A stretch of 64,000 nucleotides of DNA from Amycolatopsis anabasis (GCF_009765355.1 NZ_VTHK01000028.1:60333-124332); one strand, 5' to 3'. Shown: positions 1 through 8,399, numbered from the stretch's first letter. The notes: generated by a model from the letters alone, not told the origin. Numbers and translations: made by a program.

Positions 1-1
1 C

Positions 2-598
2 CCCGTTCCTGTCGAGCCCGCAGAGCAGGCGGCGGTCTACGGGGATGCGGCCTACGGTGCCGGGGAACTGCTGGAGCGACTGGACAACACCGATATCCAC
101 AATGGACTCAAGGTGCAACCCCCGGCAGCGGTGAAAGGTCACTTCCCCAAGGACCGCTTCGACATCGACCTCGACGGTCAGACCGTGACCTGCCCTGCGG
201 GCAACACCGTGCCCATTCGCCCACGGATGAGCAAACGTCACACCGGACAGGCCTTATTCGGTGCCCTGTGCGCCCACTGCCCACTGGCCGCGCGCTGCAC
301 CGCGGCCAAGGACGGCCGCAGAATCACCATCGGCCCCCACGAAAGGCACCTGGTCGCCGCCCGCGGCCGTCAACACGACCCCGACTGGAAGGCCGGCTAT
401 CGAGCCACCCGCCCCAAAATCGAGCGCAAGATCGGTCACCTGATGCGCCGCCGCCACGGCGGACGACGCGCCCGCGTCCGAGGACTGCTCAAAGCAGCCG
501 CTGACTTCTGCCTGCTGGCCGCTGCGGCCAACCTCGCACGCCTCAGCGTGCTCGGGATCCGGAGCACGACAAGCGGATGGACCACCGCAACCGTCTGA
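2..598 (+). CDS. IS1182-type transposase, C-terminal part
   Basis: The reading frame is open from the window edge, so the N-terminus lies outside. What is visible (about 198 residues) reads like the second half of an IS1182-family DDE transposase: a GDAAYG segment near the window start, then a cysteine-containing region (TCPAG, CAHCPLAARC), then a basic helical tail with the pattern RPKIERKIGHLMRRRHGGRR. This family catalyses cut-and-paste transposition of its own element. The frame ends in TGA with no visible frameshift, so the gene could be intact. No terminal inverted repeat is evident in the next 200 bases. The family call is from motif recognition only. Confidence 0.75.
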   Translation, partial: PVPVEPAEQAAVYGDAAYGAGELLERLDNTDIHNGLKVQPPAAVKGHFPKDRFDIDLDGQTVTCPAGNTVPIRPRMSKRHTGQALFGALCAHCPLAARCTAAKDGRRITIGPHERHLVAARGRQHDPDWKAGYRATRPKIERKIGHLMRRRHGGRRARVRGLLKAAADFCLLAAAANLARLSVLGIRSTTSGWTTATV

Positions 599-823
599 CA
601 GGCACCAGACCGCCTGTCACCGCACGCACGAGCCCGCCAACGAGGCGGCCAAACCGGTCAGGATCATGCCAAGCCCCCAACCGCCGATCAAGCTCGATGA
701 GCAGGTCAGCGGCCATACCACCCTGTTCAACAAGCGCAAGCCGGTCGAGCAGCCCGCAAGACCCCGTTCGACACCAGCCACCTAGTGCGAATTTTCACGG
801 TAGTTGGCCATTGAGCACGATAG
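599..823. other. Non-coding stretch between transposase and small ORF
   Basis: No convincing gene. The only open frame is a 39-codon one on the plus strand at 666-785 (ATG to TAG), proline-rich and without a clear ribosome binding site. It may be debris of a mobile element. An AT-richer patch (around 789-829) lies directly before the next small ORF. Confidence 0.3.
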
Positions 824-1084
824 TTGGCAGTGATCGGCGACCGGCCTTACAGCGTGCGGGACAAGTCCGCGAACTTCTGGCTGCTGGCCATCGCCGGGAT
901 GGGCGAGTCCTGGCGCAACTCCCACCAGGCCGATCCCACCTGTGGCCGTCACGGGGTCCGGCGCGGGCAGATCGACATCTCCGCGCGCCTGATCTGGGCC
1001 TTCGAACGGCTCGGCGGGGCCACCAAGGTCCGCTGGCCCCGCCCGGAATGCCTCGCCTGCAAATCCACCACCGCCGCCATTTGA
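824..1084 (+). CDS. Small hypothetical protein, possible gene remnant
   Basis: An 86-residue frame that probably starts at a GTG a few codons in (about 830). I do not recognise the family. The composition looks protein-like (WLLAIAGMGESWRNSHQ, ARLIWAFERLGGATKVRWPRP), and it ends in a PECLACK segment that could bind metal. It lies between two transposase genes, so it may be a remnant cut by insertion of the IS110 element downstream. No good ribosome binding site is visible. Confidence 0.3.
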   Translation: MAVIGDRPYSVRDKSANFWLLAIAGMGESWRNSHQADPTCGRHGVRRGQIDISARLIWAFERLGGATKVRWPRPECLACKSTTAAI

Positions 1085-1338
1085 TGCCCCGGGTGGGAGA
1101 CCACGCCGCGGGGATTAGTCGTTGTGTCCTGTGGTGGGACGCCCGTTGAGGGGTGAAAATCGGTGTTGGCTGCCCGCTGACGTCGTCGTCTCTGTGGTCG
1201 TGTGAGGCCGTGGGTTAGTCGGACGCTGGGAGCTGTTGCTGGGCCCTTGATTGTTGCTTCGAGCACGCGGATCAGATTCCTTGTTTGCCTGGGCTCCTGC
1301 GGGCAGTCGCTTGAGGTGCTGCTGGCCAGGGAGAGGCG
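1085..1338 (+). ncRNA. Candidate IS110 left-end noncoding region / bridge RNA
   Basis: About 250 bases without a convincing gene lie directly before the IS110-type recombinase. In IS110 elements such as IS621, the noncoding left end before the recombinase gene encodes a structured bridge RNA that pairs with target and donor DNA. Position and length fit. I did not fold it or identify the donor and target loops, and the exact element boundary is not defined, so this is a positional inference only. Confidence 0.35.
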
Positions 1339-2607
1339 ATGTTGAAGCCGACGCAGGACAGTGAAGAGATCATCGAGCGGGTGGCCGCGCTGGATATCGG
1401 TAAGGCCGAGGTGATGTGTTGTGTCCGGGTGCCGGACCAGGCCCGTCCGGGGAAGCGGTTGCAGGAGGTCACGCCGTACTCGACGATGACCCGGTCGTTG
1501 CTGCTGTTGGCGGACCGGCTGGATGCGCTGGGAGTGACACGGGTGGTGATGGAGTCCACCTCGGATTACTGGAAGCCGGTGTTTTACTTGCTCGAAGCCC
1601 ATGGGTTCGAGACGTGGCTGGTCAACGCCAAGGATGTGAAGCATCTGCCGGGGCGGCCGAAGACGGACAGGCTGGACGCGGTGTGGTTGTGCAAGGTCGC
1701 CGAACGCCAGATGATCCGCCCCAGCTTCGTGCCCCCACCACCGATCCGCCGGCTGCGGGATCTGACCAGGTACCGGCGGGATCTGGTCGAGGCGTGCACG
1801 GCGGAGAAGCAGCGGGTGGAGAAGCTGCTCGAGGACGCTCAGATCAAACTGTCGGTGGTGGCCTCGGACATTTTCGGGGTCTCCGGGCGGGACATGATGG
1901 CCGTGCTGGTCGCCAGTGAGCGGGATCCGAAGGTGCTCGCGCAACTGGCTCGCACGTCGATGCGCCGCAAGATCGCCCGGCTGGAGGAGGCCTTCACCGG
2001 GCATTTCACCGACCATCACGCGTTCCTGCTGTCCACGATGCTGGCACGGGTGGACACGATCACCGCCGACGTCGCCCGTATCGACGGCAAGGTCGAGGAG
2101 CTGATCGCCCCTTTCGCGGGGGCAGTGGACCGGCTCGATGAGATCACCGGAGTTGGCCGCACGGCCGCGCAGGTGGCCATCGCCGAGATCGGGCTCGACA
2201 TGACGCGTTTCCCCACCCCGGGACACCTGTGCTCGTGGGCGAAGTTCACGCCCGGTGTCTCGGAATCGGCCGGGAAGAGGAAAGGTGCCGACAGCACCGG
2301 TCACGGCAACCCCTACCTGGCCCGGGTGCTTGGTGAGGCCGCCGTCGCCGCCAGCCGCACTAACACCTTCCTCGGCGAACGGTACCGCGGCATCGCCCGT
2401 CGCAGCGGCGCGAAGAAAGCCAATGTCGCGATCGGCCGCTCCATCCTCGTGATCATCTGGCACCTGCTCTCCGACCCCAACACCCGCTACCAGGATCTCG
2501 GCACCGACTTCTATCCCAGCCACACCAACACCCAGCGCAGAATCCGTAACCACATCGGCCAGCTCAACGCCCTGGGATACCGAGTCACTCTCGAACCCGC
2601 AGCCTGA
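1339..2607 (+). CDS. IS110-family transposase/recombinase
   Basis: A 422-residue protein of normal length for IS110 recombinases. The N-terminal RuvC-like DEDD domain shows the first Asp in ALDIGK (around residue 20), the acidic residue in VVMEST (about 70) and the paired Asp in GRPKTDRLDA (about 110). A helical segment follows, then the C-terminal Transposase_20 domain beginning at LDEITGVGRTAAQ, with SAGKRKGADSTGHGNPYLARVL carrying the conserved serine region. It moves the element by site-specific recombination guided, in studied relatives, by a bridge RNA. The start codon is ATG after a GGGAGAGGCG ribosome binding site. The gene looks intact. Confidence 0.9.
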   Translation: MLKPTQDSEEIIERVAALDIGKAEVMCCVRVPDQARPGKRLQEVTPYSTMTRSLLLLADRLDALGVTRVVMESTSDYWKPVFYLLEAHGFETWLVNAKDVKHLPGRPKTDRLDAVWLCKVAERQMIRPSFVPPPPIRRLRDLTRYRRDLVEACTAEKQRVEKLLEDAQIKLSVVASDIFGVSGRDMMAVLVASERDPKVLAQLARTSMRRKIARLEEAFTGHFTDHHAFLLSTMLARVDTITADVARIDGKVEELIAPFAGAVDRLDEITGVGRTAAQVAIAEIGLDMTRFPTPGHLCSWAKFTPGVSESAGKRKGADSTGHGNPYLARVLGEAAVAASRTNTFLGERYRGIARRSGAKKANVAIGRSILVIIWHLLSDPNTRYQDLGTDFYPSHTNTQRRIRNHIGQLNALGYRVTLEPAA

Positions 2608-2627
2608 CCCCAACATCACCGGGCTGA

Positions 2628-2654
2628 ACCCGGCTCCGCCGCGCTCCGCCGGGT
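2628..2654 (+). terminator. Hairpin after the IS110 gene
   Basis: A 7-bp perfect stem (ACCCGGC / GCCGGGT) with a GC-rich loop lies 20 bases after the recombinase stop codon and is not followed by a T tract. It could end transcription or belong to the right end of the element. Confidence 0.4.
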
Positions 2655-2688
2655 GCTGACGCCTGCCCACTCACCTTCGATTTTCGGA

Positions 2689-3105
2689 TCAGCGGAAACG
2701 ATCCTCGGCGTCGGCGTCGATCGCGGCCAGTGCGGAGGCTCGGGTGGCGTGCAGGGAGAACAGCCCCGGCGCGGTGAGGATTTCCAGGGCGCGGCGGACC
2801 GCGCGGGTGTCGACGATCAGCTCCAGGGGAACCGCGGCGGTGTTGGTGCGTTGCTGCAGCGCCAGTAGCGCACCCACACCGCCGATCGAGCAGAACGGGA
2901 CCCGGGACAGGTCCAGCACCAGGGCGTCGGTGTCCCGGCTGGGCTGATCGGCGAGCTCGTGATCGAGCAGAGCGAGCGAGTTGGCGTCGATCTCGCCGAC
3001 GACGGCGATCTGCGTGCAGCCAGCATGGTTGCGGGTCACGGTCACGGCGAACCGGTGCGCCGCCACCGGAGGCCCCTTCAGCTGGGGCTGGGCTTGGGTA
3101 CTCAC
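2689..3105 (-). CDS. STAS-domain protein (anti-sigma factor antagonist type)
   Basis: A single STAS domain, about 138 residues. The hallmark strand-loop-helix reads DLSRVPFCSIGGVGALL; its serine is at the position phosphorylated in SpoIIAA/RsbV-like antagonists. Such proteins bind anti-sigma kinases and free a stress sigma factor. No kinase or sigma gene is next to it. An ATG 78 bases further upstream is possible, but the GTG at 3105 has a good ribosome binding site (AGGGG) and the added N-terminus would be low-complexity Arg/Gly/Ala. It lies just downstream of the Asp23/AmaP operon on the same strand, which fits a stress or envelope role. Confidence 0.75.
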   Translation of the reverse strand: MSTQAQPQLKGPPVAAHRFAVTVTRNHAGCTQIAVVGEIDANSLALLDHELADQPSRDTDALVLDLSRVPFCSIGGVGALLALQQRTNTAAVPLELIVDTRAVRRALEILTAPGLFSLHATRASALAAIDADAEDRFR

Positions 3106-3350
3106 GATGCGCCCCTGCTCCCGACCGCCTCGGCCCCGGGCGGGTGCACCGCGTTCGGGTGCTCGGCCAGGACCAGCGGCCATCCGTGTGAGAAGGGCAA
3201 GGTCTGGACCCGTGTCCCTCTCACGCTACGCGCATTGAGCCGGATGGACTACACCCATGCTGGGAAGCCCGCCGCCGGAACAGGATCGGTGGCCAGCGCC
3301 GGGTAACCGGGGCGCGCGACAGGCGGTCGCGGGTTGGCCCTGTGCGCGGG

Positions 3351-3923
3351 TCAGTGGGTGCGGGGGCCGGTGTGGCTGGTGAAGCGGAATTCGATGGTGA
3401 CGGCCACGGTGTCGAGGTCGAGTGCCTGACGCAGCCGGGGCAGGGCGTGGGTGTGGAGTTGCTGGCGGATGTCGGTGAGGTCGGCGTCGTGTTCGGTGGC
3501 GATCACCAGCGCCAGCGCCGGGGCCTGCTGGGTGCCGGTAAGGGTGGCGCGGGCCGAATGCACACCGGGGTAGCCGCCGACCTCGTCGATCAAGGGGGCG
3601 ACGGCGGTGGCGGCGGCGAGCTCGGTCCGGCCCCGGTCGGGATCGTGTTCGAGGCGCCAGGTGTGCGTTTTCGGTCGGCGGGCCAGTTGGGTGGCCAGCC
3701 AGCGCAGGCACAACAACCCCACGAGCACAGCGACCACGGTGGCGGTGTAGAGCACCCAGGTGGGTGGCTGTTCGGTGCCGGGCACGAGCGGGGAGTCCGG
3801 GTCGAGCATGCGCAGCCAGCCGGCATGGGTGGCCAGGGTGAACCCACCAACGGCCAGCAGCACCAGCCCGGTGATCGCGAGCAGAATCCGGTTGAGCCGG
3901 GCAGGACGGTTCACACTGGTCAC
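3351..3923 (-). CDS. AmaP-like Asp23 membrane anchor protein
   Basis: About 190 residues with two membrane segments near the N-terminus (ILLAITGLVLLAVGGFTLA and VLYTATVVAVLVGLLCLRWL), then a soluble alpha/beta domain resembling the Asp23-binding part of AmaP. AmaP-type proteins tether Asp23 to the cell membrane. The GTG start overlaps the stop of the preceding DUF6286 gene by 4 bases and has GAGGAG upstream. It is the last gene of the operon. Confidence 0.75.
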   Translation of the reverse strand: MTSVNRPARLNRILLAITGLVLLAVGGFTLATHAGWLRMLDPDSPLVPGTEQPPTWVLYTATVVAVLVGLLCLRWLATQLARRPKTHTWRLEHDPDRGRTELAAATAVAPLIDEVGGYPGVHSARATLTGTQQAPALALVIATEHDADLTDIRQQLHTHALPRLRQALDLDTVAVTIEFRFTSHTGPRTH

Positions 3924-4456
3924 GACGCGCTCCTCGTCGTGGTGACCTTGACGCGCACCGTGGGCCGGGTAGCGGGCGCGATCTGGTCGAGCCGGTGTTC
4001 CAACGCGGCGCGCACCGCGTCGGGGAGGCCTTCGGTGGTGGCGCGATCGGTGCGCACGGTGGCGGTGACCTTCCGGCGCCGCAGCGCCAGCCTGCTCACG
4101 CGCACCCCGTCGACCGAACTGGCGGCGGCACGCAGGGTGCGCCGCACACTCCGGCGCGACGCCCCGGAATCCAGGCCGACGCCCTCGTCGCTCAACGGAA
4201 GGACAGTGGCCTTGCCGGGCAGGACCGCGCCCAGCAGCACGACGAGCCCGAGCAACGCCGCGCCACCCCCGGACACCCCCACCGCGAGATCGCTCCACCG
4301 CGCGCCGTGCAACGCGTGCGCGATCGCGGCGTAGCTGATCAGCGGGCGTTGCCCGGCCAGCATCTGGATCGCACCCGTCGCGACCAGCACACACACAGCG
4401 AGCACCGCGAGAGCGGTCAGCGTGGCGGGCAGGCTGCGGCGGGAACGGCGAATCAT
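3920..4456 (-). CDS. DUF6286-type membrane protein of the Asp23 operon
   Basis: A 178-residue protein with two membrane spans (LTALAVLAVCVLVATGAI and GGGAALLGLVVLLGAVL) and a cytoplasmic C-terminal domain (RRTLRAAASSVDGVRVSRLALRR...), the layout of DUF6286 proteins found with Asp23/AmaP in actinobacteria. Its biochemical role is unknown; context suggests part of an envelope-stress membrane complex. The start overlaps the upstream Asp23 gene by 4 bases and the end overlaps AmaP by 4, so translation is probably coupled. Confidence 0.75.
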   Translation of the reverse strand: MIRRSRRSLPATLTALAVLAVCVLVATGAIQMLAGQRPLISYAAIAHALHGARWSDLAVGVSGGGAALLGLVVLLGAVLPGKATVLPLSDEGVGLDSGASRRSVRRTLRAAASSVDGVRVSRLALRRRKVTATVRTDRATTEGLPDAVRAALEHRLDQIAPATRPTVRVKVTTTRSAS

Positions 4457-4869
4457 CGCACCCCCCTTCGCCCCGGGGTGTCGCTGTGCAGGGCGGTGAC
4501 CCTGATATCCACCCGTGTCACCGCCAGCCCGGTGAACTGGGCGATGCGCCGCATCAGGTGGGTGCGCGCCTGATCGGTGGTGCGCGCCACCGACGCCGGG
4601 TAGATCACCGACAGCCGAACCTCCAAGGACGCGGTGTCACCGGTGACGCGCGCGTGGACCTGCGCGGCACGCTCCACGCCCTCGCCGCCGACCGCGACGC
4701 CAAGCATCCGGTGCACGGTGCCGCCGACACCGTCGACCTCGGTGACCGCGCGGGCGGCGAGGCGTTCGACCACCCGGTCGGCGATCGTGGTCCGGCCCCG
4801 CACACCCATCTCACCCCGCTCGTGGTCACCGGCGGTGCTGGTGTGAGGTGTGGTGCTGAGGGCGGTCAT
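4453..4869 (-). CDS. Asp23/Gls24 family protein
   Basis: A 138-residue Asp23/Gls24 envelope-stress protein. The conserved beginning RGRTTIADRVVERLAARAVTE is followed by VDGV and the C-terminal amphipathic helix/strand (LMRRIAQFTGLAVTRVDIRV). These proteins form membrane-associated assemblies anchored by AmaP. This is one of two Asp23 copies in the operon; the other is at 5404-5877. The stop overlaps the DUF6286 start. A start codon is 2 bases after the preceding small gene's stop region, consistent with one transcript. Confidence 0.85.
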   Translation of the reverse strand: MTALSTTPHTSTAGDHERGEMGVRGRTTIADRVVERLAARAVTEVDGVGGTVHRMLGVAVGGEGVERAAQVHARVTGDTASLEVRLSVIYPASVARTTDQARTHLMRRIAQFTGLAVTRVDIRVTALHSDTPGRRGVR

Positions 4870-4871
4870 GG

Positions 4872-5048
4872 TCAGCGCCGGTCGCGGCCGGTGAGCTGGG
4901 ACAAGTCAAGCTTGCCGTCGGCGACCCGCCCGGCGAGCAAGCCGAGCGCGCCGAGGACCAGGACGATGAGGAAGGCGCTGAAGCCACCGAACGCCGCGGC
5001 CAGCCCCAACGCGATCCCGGACAACAGTCCAAGTGCGGTGAAGTTCAC
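4872..5048 (-). CDS. DUF2273-type small membrane protein
   Basis: A 58-residue protein, GTG start with AAGGAG 6 bases upstream. Two hydrophobic segments (ALGLLSGIALGLAAAFGG and AFLIVLVLGALGLLAG) are followed by a short charged tail (KLDLSQLTGRDRR). This is the DUF2273 layout typical of Asp23 operons, where it probably works in the membrane with AmaP. Longer in-frame extensions upstream are arginine-rich shadows of the neighbouring gene. Confidence 0.8.
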   Translation of the reverse strand: MNFTALGLLSGIALGLAAAFGGFSAFLIVLVLGALGLLAGRVADGKLDLSQLTGRDRR

Positions 5049-5101
5049 GGGAATCTCCTTGCTGTGCCGATCGGCCAAGGTCGAACCGGTCGAAAAAGTG
5101 A

Positions 5102-5407
5102 TCAGTCTGTCGGCGGGCCAGGTGCGTCGCCGGGTACCGCGATATCGAGAACCGTGACGTGCACGGGCCGATCGAGGAGACCGACCGCGGCGCGGACGGC
5201 GGCGTCGATCTCGGTGATGGTGGCCGGGTAGCGGCCGATAACCCCGATGGTGACCTCGTCGGGGCCGATCCGCACGCCGCGGACGCGGCGGCCGGGCAGA
5301 TAGGTGGCGATCTCGCCGAACCGGCCTCCGTCCAAACCCGCGACCGCCGGGATAGCCCGGACAGCGGCAGCGATACTGTCGGCGTCGATCTCGACGCCGC
5401 CGCTCAC
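5102..5407 (-). CDS. Asp23-operon small protein
   Basis: A 101-residue soluble protein. The second half (VTIGVIGRYPATITEIDAAV...DRPVHVTVLDI) resembles the C-terminal fold of Asp23, while the first half has FGEIATYLPGRRVRGVRI. I recognise it as the small companion often encoded between Asp23 copies in actinomycetes, but it has no established function. It overlaps the upstream Asp23 gene by 4 bases (ATGA). Confidence 0.6.
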   Translation of the reverse strand: MSGGVEIDADSIAAAVRAIPAVAGLDGGRFGEIATYLPGRRVRGVRIGPDEVTIGVIGRYPATITEIDAAVRAAVGLLDRPVHVTVLDIAVPGDAPGPPTD

Positions 5408-5877
5408 TGCACCCGCCCCGGCTCGGTGCCGGTGCCCTCCTCGTCGCCGGGGATGTGCACATCGTTGACAGCGATGTTCACCTCGACCACCTCCAGACCG
5501 GTCATCCGCTCGATCGCGGTGATCACGTTCCTGCGGACCGCTCGAGCCAAATCGACAATCGCGACCCCGTACTCCACCTGGATCTCCAAATCGACCGCGG
5601 CCTGGGTCTCCCCGACCTCCACCGACACCCCCTGCCCGGCGCTGGCCGACGCACCGGGAATGCGCTCCCGCAGCGACCCGAACGCCCGCGCCGCACCACC
5701 ACCCAGCTCATGCACACCACTGACCTCACGCGCGGCCAAACCCGCGATCTTCTGCACCACCGTGTCCGCGATCGTCGTCGACCCCCGCGCCGTCACCAAC
5801 TCACCACCCGACTTCTCCACGTCACCGCCATCACCGGCCGCGCGGCTGGTGCTCTTCTGAGTACTGGGACTGCTCAT
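5404..5877 (-). CDS. Asp23/Gls24 family protein, first gene of operon
   Basis: About 157 residues. A disordered, charged N-terminus (MSSPSTQKSTSRAAGDGG) precedes the Asp23 core: RGSTTIADTVVQKIAGLAAREVSGVHELG, then VEYGVAIVDLARAVRRNVITAIERMTGLEVVEVNIAVNDV. The ATG at 5877 is preferred over one 81 bases upstream because GAGGAG stands 8 bases before it. It begins a run of six genes to 3351, all on the minus strand and mostly overlapping. Function as in other Asp23 proteins: envelope homeostasis, anchored to the membrane through AmaP. Confidence 0.85.
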   Translation of the reverse strand: MSSPSTQKSTSRAAGDGGDVEKSGGELVTARGSTTIADTVVQKIAGLAAREVSGVHELGGGAARAFGSLRERIPGASASAGQGVSVEVGETQAAVDLEIQVEYGVAIVDLARAVRRNVITAIERMTGLEVVEVNIAVNDVHIPGDEEGTGTEPGRVQ

Positions 5878-6047
5878 CACCTGCTCCTCACCATGCACAA
5901 CAGTTTCCCCGGACTGGACACCCTCCCGCGGAACTAGCCACGGACCCGGCACCCGCACACCACCGACCGTGCGACCCGCCCGCAGCGGCCAAACCCGGCC
6001 GTGCCAGCCGTCCCGCCGCCGCAGAGGACACGGTCGATAACGGGGGG

Positions 6048-6072
6048 ATACCCACTAGACCCACGGATACAC
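6048..6072 (-). promoter_or_regulatory. Candidate SigB/SigF-like promoter of the Asp23 operon
   Basis: On the minus strand, GTGT (6069-6072) stands 15 bases before GGGTAT (6048-6053), close to the GTTT-N13-16-GGGTA pattern of actinobacterial stress sigma factors. It lies about 170 bases upstream of the first Asp23 gene. Only the -10 is a perfect match. Confidence 0.35.
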
Positions 6073-6412
6073 CTGCAAGACCTAGCACGAGACCGCGCGG
6101 CAGCCGCTCAACTCCTCCTCCACGCCAGGCCCGGCTCCCCCGGCGGGCACAGAAGGCCAGCGCTGCCAGCTACGCAGCGCAGGCTGCATCAAACTCGGCC
6201 ACCATCCCTGCACAATCCGGCCAAGTATCTGCTCAGAATTCAGTATCAACGCTGATGACGGGCCACTCGCTGGCCAACTAACATGAAAAGTCACAACTAG
6301 ACGCTGTCGTTTGGCGGTAAGAGCGGCTAGGGGACGCAAGGGTGCATGGTTGCATGGTTGCCTTGCAGGACACAGCTTGTTTCGTGGACAATGCGGTAAC
6401 TAACGAATACGT
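6073..6412. other. Intergenic region between Asp23 operon and accessory island
   Basis: About 340 bases without a supported gene. It contains a short tandem repeat (GCATGGTT twice, near 6342-6358) and is richer in A/T near 6220-6300 than its surroundings. It could be a boundary between the conserved Asp23 block and the accessory genes, but I see no attachment site or integrase here. Confidence 0.3.
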
Positions 6413-6433
6413 CTGCCGATGTGGTGTCGGCAG
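6413..6433 (-). terminator. Hairpin after DUF4326 gene
   Basis: A perfect 7-bp stem (CTGCCGA / TCGGCAG) with a 7-base loop begins 4 bases past the stop codon of the DUF4326 gene, on its downstream side. Confidence 0.5.
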
Positions 6434-6437
6434 GTCG

Positions 6438-6809
6438 TTATGATGACGAAACCGTGATGTCCCAAGGCTGCCCGGCGCGAACCGCCAGAGGCTCGCCGTG
6501 ACACAGCTCGGGCGCACACCAACAACCAAGGGCTTTCGCCCGAAGCTCACCGAGCGCGGCGAGCAGCGTCGGCTGGTACGGAAGGTATTCGAACTCGAAG
6601 CGACGAACCACGGTGTCCCGATCACCGTCGCGGCCCAGCACGAACGGATTCCCCCACTTCGATGCCCGATCGATCCGTACGAACAGGCCATGGTGCTTGG
6701 CCCACGCGATGAGATGCGGGTGCACGCCGCGCCGCATCGACACACAGACCGTCACTCCAGCGTCCAGCAGTTCCCAACGTGCAAGCTCGTCATCGGACCA
6801 TTCCGTCAT
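6438..6809 (-). CDS. DUF4326 domain-containing protein
   Basis: A 123-residue protein. The DUF4326 hallmarks are visible: VRIDRASKWGNPFVLG, then RFEFEYLPYQPTLLAALGELRAKALGCWCAPELCHGEPLA, where the CWCAP..CHG segment may bind metal. The family is common on phages and plasmids; its reaction is not established. The ATG at 6809 follows GAGGAGG about 10 bases upstream. It is the last gene of the minus-strand island. Confidence 0.8.
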   Translation of the reverse strand: MTEWSDDELARWELLDAGVTVCVSMRRGVHPHLIAWAKHHGLFVRIDRASKWGNPFVLGRDGDRDTVVRRFEFEYLPYQPTLLAALGELRAKALGCWCAPELCHGEPLAVRAGQPWDITVSSS

Positions 6810-6868
6810 CACTGGTTGTGCCTCCTCAGGGTGCGGTGGCGGGTGGGGCGCGGCGCAGCCGTAGCGCG

Positions 6869-6910
6869 CCTCGACCCGGGGCGCCGTCAGGCGATGGCCC
6901 CGGGTCGAGG
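6869..6910 (-). terminator. Strong hairpin after DUF4192 gene
   Basis: A perfect 14-bp GC-rich stem (CCTCGACCCGGGGC / GCCCCGGGTCGAGG) with a 14-base loop, 90 bases downstream of the DUF4192 stop codon. No T tract follows, which is usual for actinobacterial terminators. Confidence 0.6.
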
Positions 6911-7000
6911 TGTGCTGAACTTCAGGCGGTCCACCCACCCCCGCGCCTGGAGCTCGGTTGTTTCCGTTGCACGAGTGGGTTCGTGCGCGGTGGCGGGGTG

Positions 7001-7987
7001 CTAGATGGTGGGGTGGAAGCCGGAAACCGCGCGGCACAGACGGTCCTGGGCGGCGGGACCGGTGACGCCGTCGCGGAGGCAGGTGGCGATCGTGGTGGCC
7101 ACGCGATCGCGCCCGGAATGGCTCAGTGCCAGGGTCGCCAGCGCGGTGTTGCCGCGGCCGAGCGCGCTGGCCGCGACCACGGTGGCCAGCCGGGGACGGA
7201 GATCGACCGGCGCTGCGCGGTGGAGCGCGAGCCAGACCTGCTCGATCCGGAGGGGGTCGTACCGCGGATCGGGCACGACGCAGGAGGCGTAGACCGATCC
7301 GGTGCGCAGCGCGGTGAGCAGGGCGTAGGCGGTGACGTCGTCGGGCATCTCACCGAGATCAACGCGGTGGCGGACGGCGTCGACAAGATCGAGGGCGTGC
7401 TCCAGATCGGACGTGACATGGGGAATGACGGCTTCGGCGAACCGTGACAACCGGCGAGGCGCCCGATAGCCGTGGGGTTGGAAGGGCAAGCCCCAGTCGG
7501 GGACACGGTGGGTGTCGTCGATGCCGAACGCCAGTGCCCGGACCGGGCCACCCAGCATCGGGTGGGTGACCAGACCGGTGCGACCCGGCTCGCGGTCATC
7601 GGCCCAGCGGGCACCGGGCTGTACATGCGTCGTCCAGAACGTGTCCTGCACGACGAGGCCGCGTTCGGCCAGTGAGGTCTCCAAGGCAGCGATCGCGACC
7701 CGGTGCCGCTGCTTCGTCACCTCCGTGGTGTCGCCGACGGCGACCAGCGCGAGTTCGGCGCCCACCGGGACCGAGATGGACCGCAAGAGCCGATCGGTGA
7801 CGTCCTGAGTGGACTGGCGACGCAGGCTGCTGAGCGGCAGCACGCCGATCGGCACCTCGGGCCAGGCGCTGGTGCTGAGGATGTCGATGGCGGTGGGCAC
7901 GAGGCAGAGCACGTCCGAGGCCAGGGGATCGGGCAGTGACTGGTGCAGCAGGGCGATGAGATCACCGGGGCTGTGGCGGTGAGACAT
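7001..7987 (-). CDS. DUF4192 domain-containing protein
   Basis: A 328-residue protein. The N-terminal signature PGDLIALLHQSLPDPLASDVLCLVP and the later GELALVAVGD-like strand are typical of DUF4192, an actinobacterial family of unknown function common on plasmids and integrative elements. The C-terminal half is helical, with an Ala/Leu-rich block (ATVVAASALGRGNTALATLAL). ATG at 7987 with GGAGGAC upstream. A separate transcription unit is likely because hairpins lie on both sides. Confidence 0.75.
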   Translation of the reverse strand: MSHRHSPGDLIALLHQSLPDPLASDVLCLVPTAIDILSTSAWPEVPIGVLPLSSLRRQSTQDVTDRLLRSISVPVGAELALVAVGDTTEVTKQRHRVAIAALETSLAERGLVVQDTFWTTHVQPGARWADDREPGRTGLVTHPMLGGPVRALAFGIDDTHRVPDWGLPFQPHGYRAPRRLSRFAEAVIPHVTSDLEHALDLVDAVRHRVDLGEMPDDVTAYALLTALRTGSVYASCVVPDPRYDPLRIEQVWLALHRAAPVDLRPRLATVVAASALGRGNTALATLALSHSGRDRVATTIATCLRDGVTGPAAQDRLCRAVSGFHPTI

Positions 7988-8079
7988 GGTCGTCCTCCAG
8001 GACTCGAAGCACGGCCAGCTGGGCTGGCACCCGCACGGGCGGTGGGGCGTACTCGTCGCCGCCGGCAGCGGGGTAAAGC

Positions 8080-8110
8080 GGGGCAAGCCCGCGCTTTTCG
8101 GGCTTGCCCC
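8080..8110 (-). terminator. Hairpin after the 438-residue unknown gene
   Basis: A perfect 12-bp stem (GGGGCAAGCCCG / CGGGCTTGCCCC) with loop CGCTTTT, in the 412-base gap between the DUF4192 start and the next gene's stop. The rest of that gap holds no supported gene. Confidence 0.6.
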
Positions 8111-8399
8111 CGGCCCGCTGCCGGGGCAGAGTGCGACCGGCCCACCGCCCGTGCAGCGGATCCGCCAGCGCCCCACCCGCGCCGCTACGCCGTGCCGCCG
8201 CGCCGCTCGCGGTGGGCACCCACTTCCGCCCAGCCGTGATGGGACAGCGGATCGATGCGCGCGCGGGTTTCGCGCTGCAGCGCGACGCGTTGAACTCGGC
8301 AGGTGCGGGCGGCATGGCCGAGCACGGTGGTGGCACAGGCCAAGCCCCAGCACCGCCGCCGCCCGGCCAGGAGGTGGGCCTGTCCTGCCACAAGGCGGG

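Noticed and set aside
949..2670. 573-codon minus-strand open frame across the IS110 gene
   Set aside because: It lies antisense to a clear IS110 recombinase and has Arg/Gly/His-rich composition typical of GC-rich shadow frames.
6340..6360. Tandem GCATGGTT repeat as a plasmid iteron
   Set aside because: Only two copies exist and no replication initiator is nearby.
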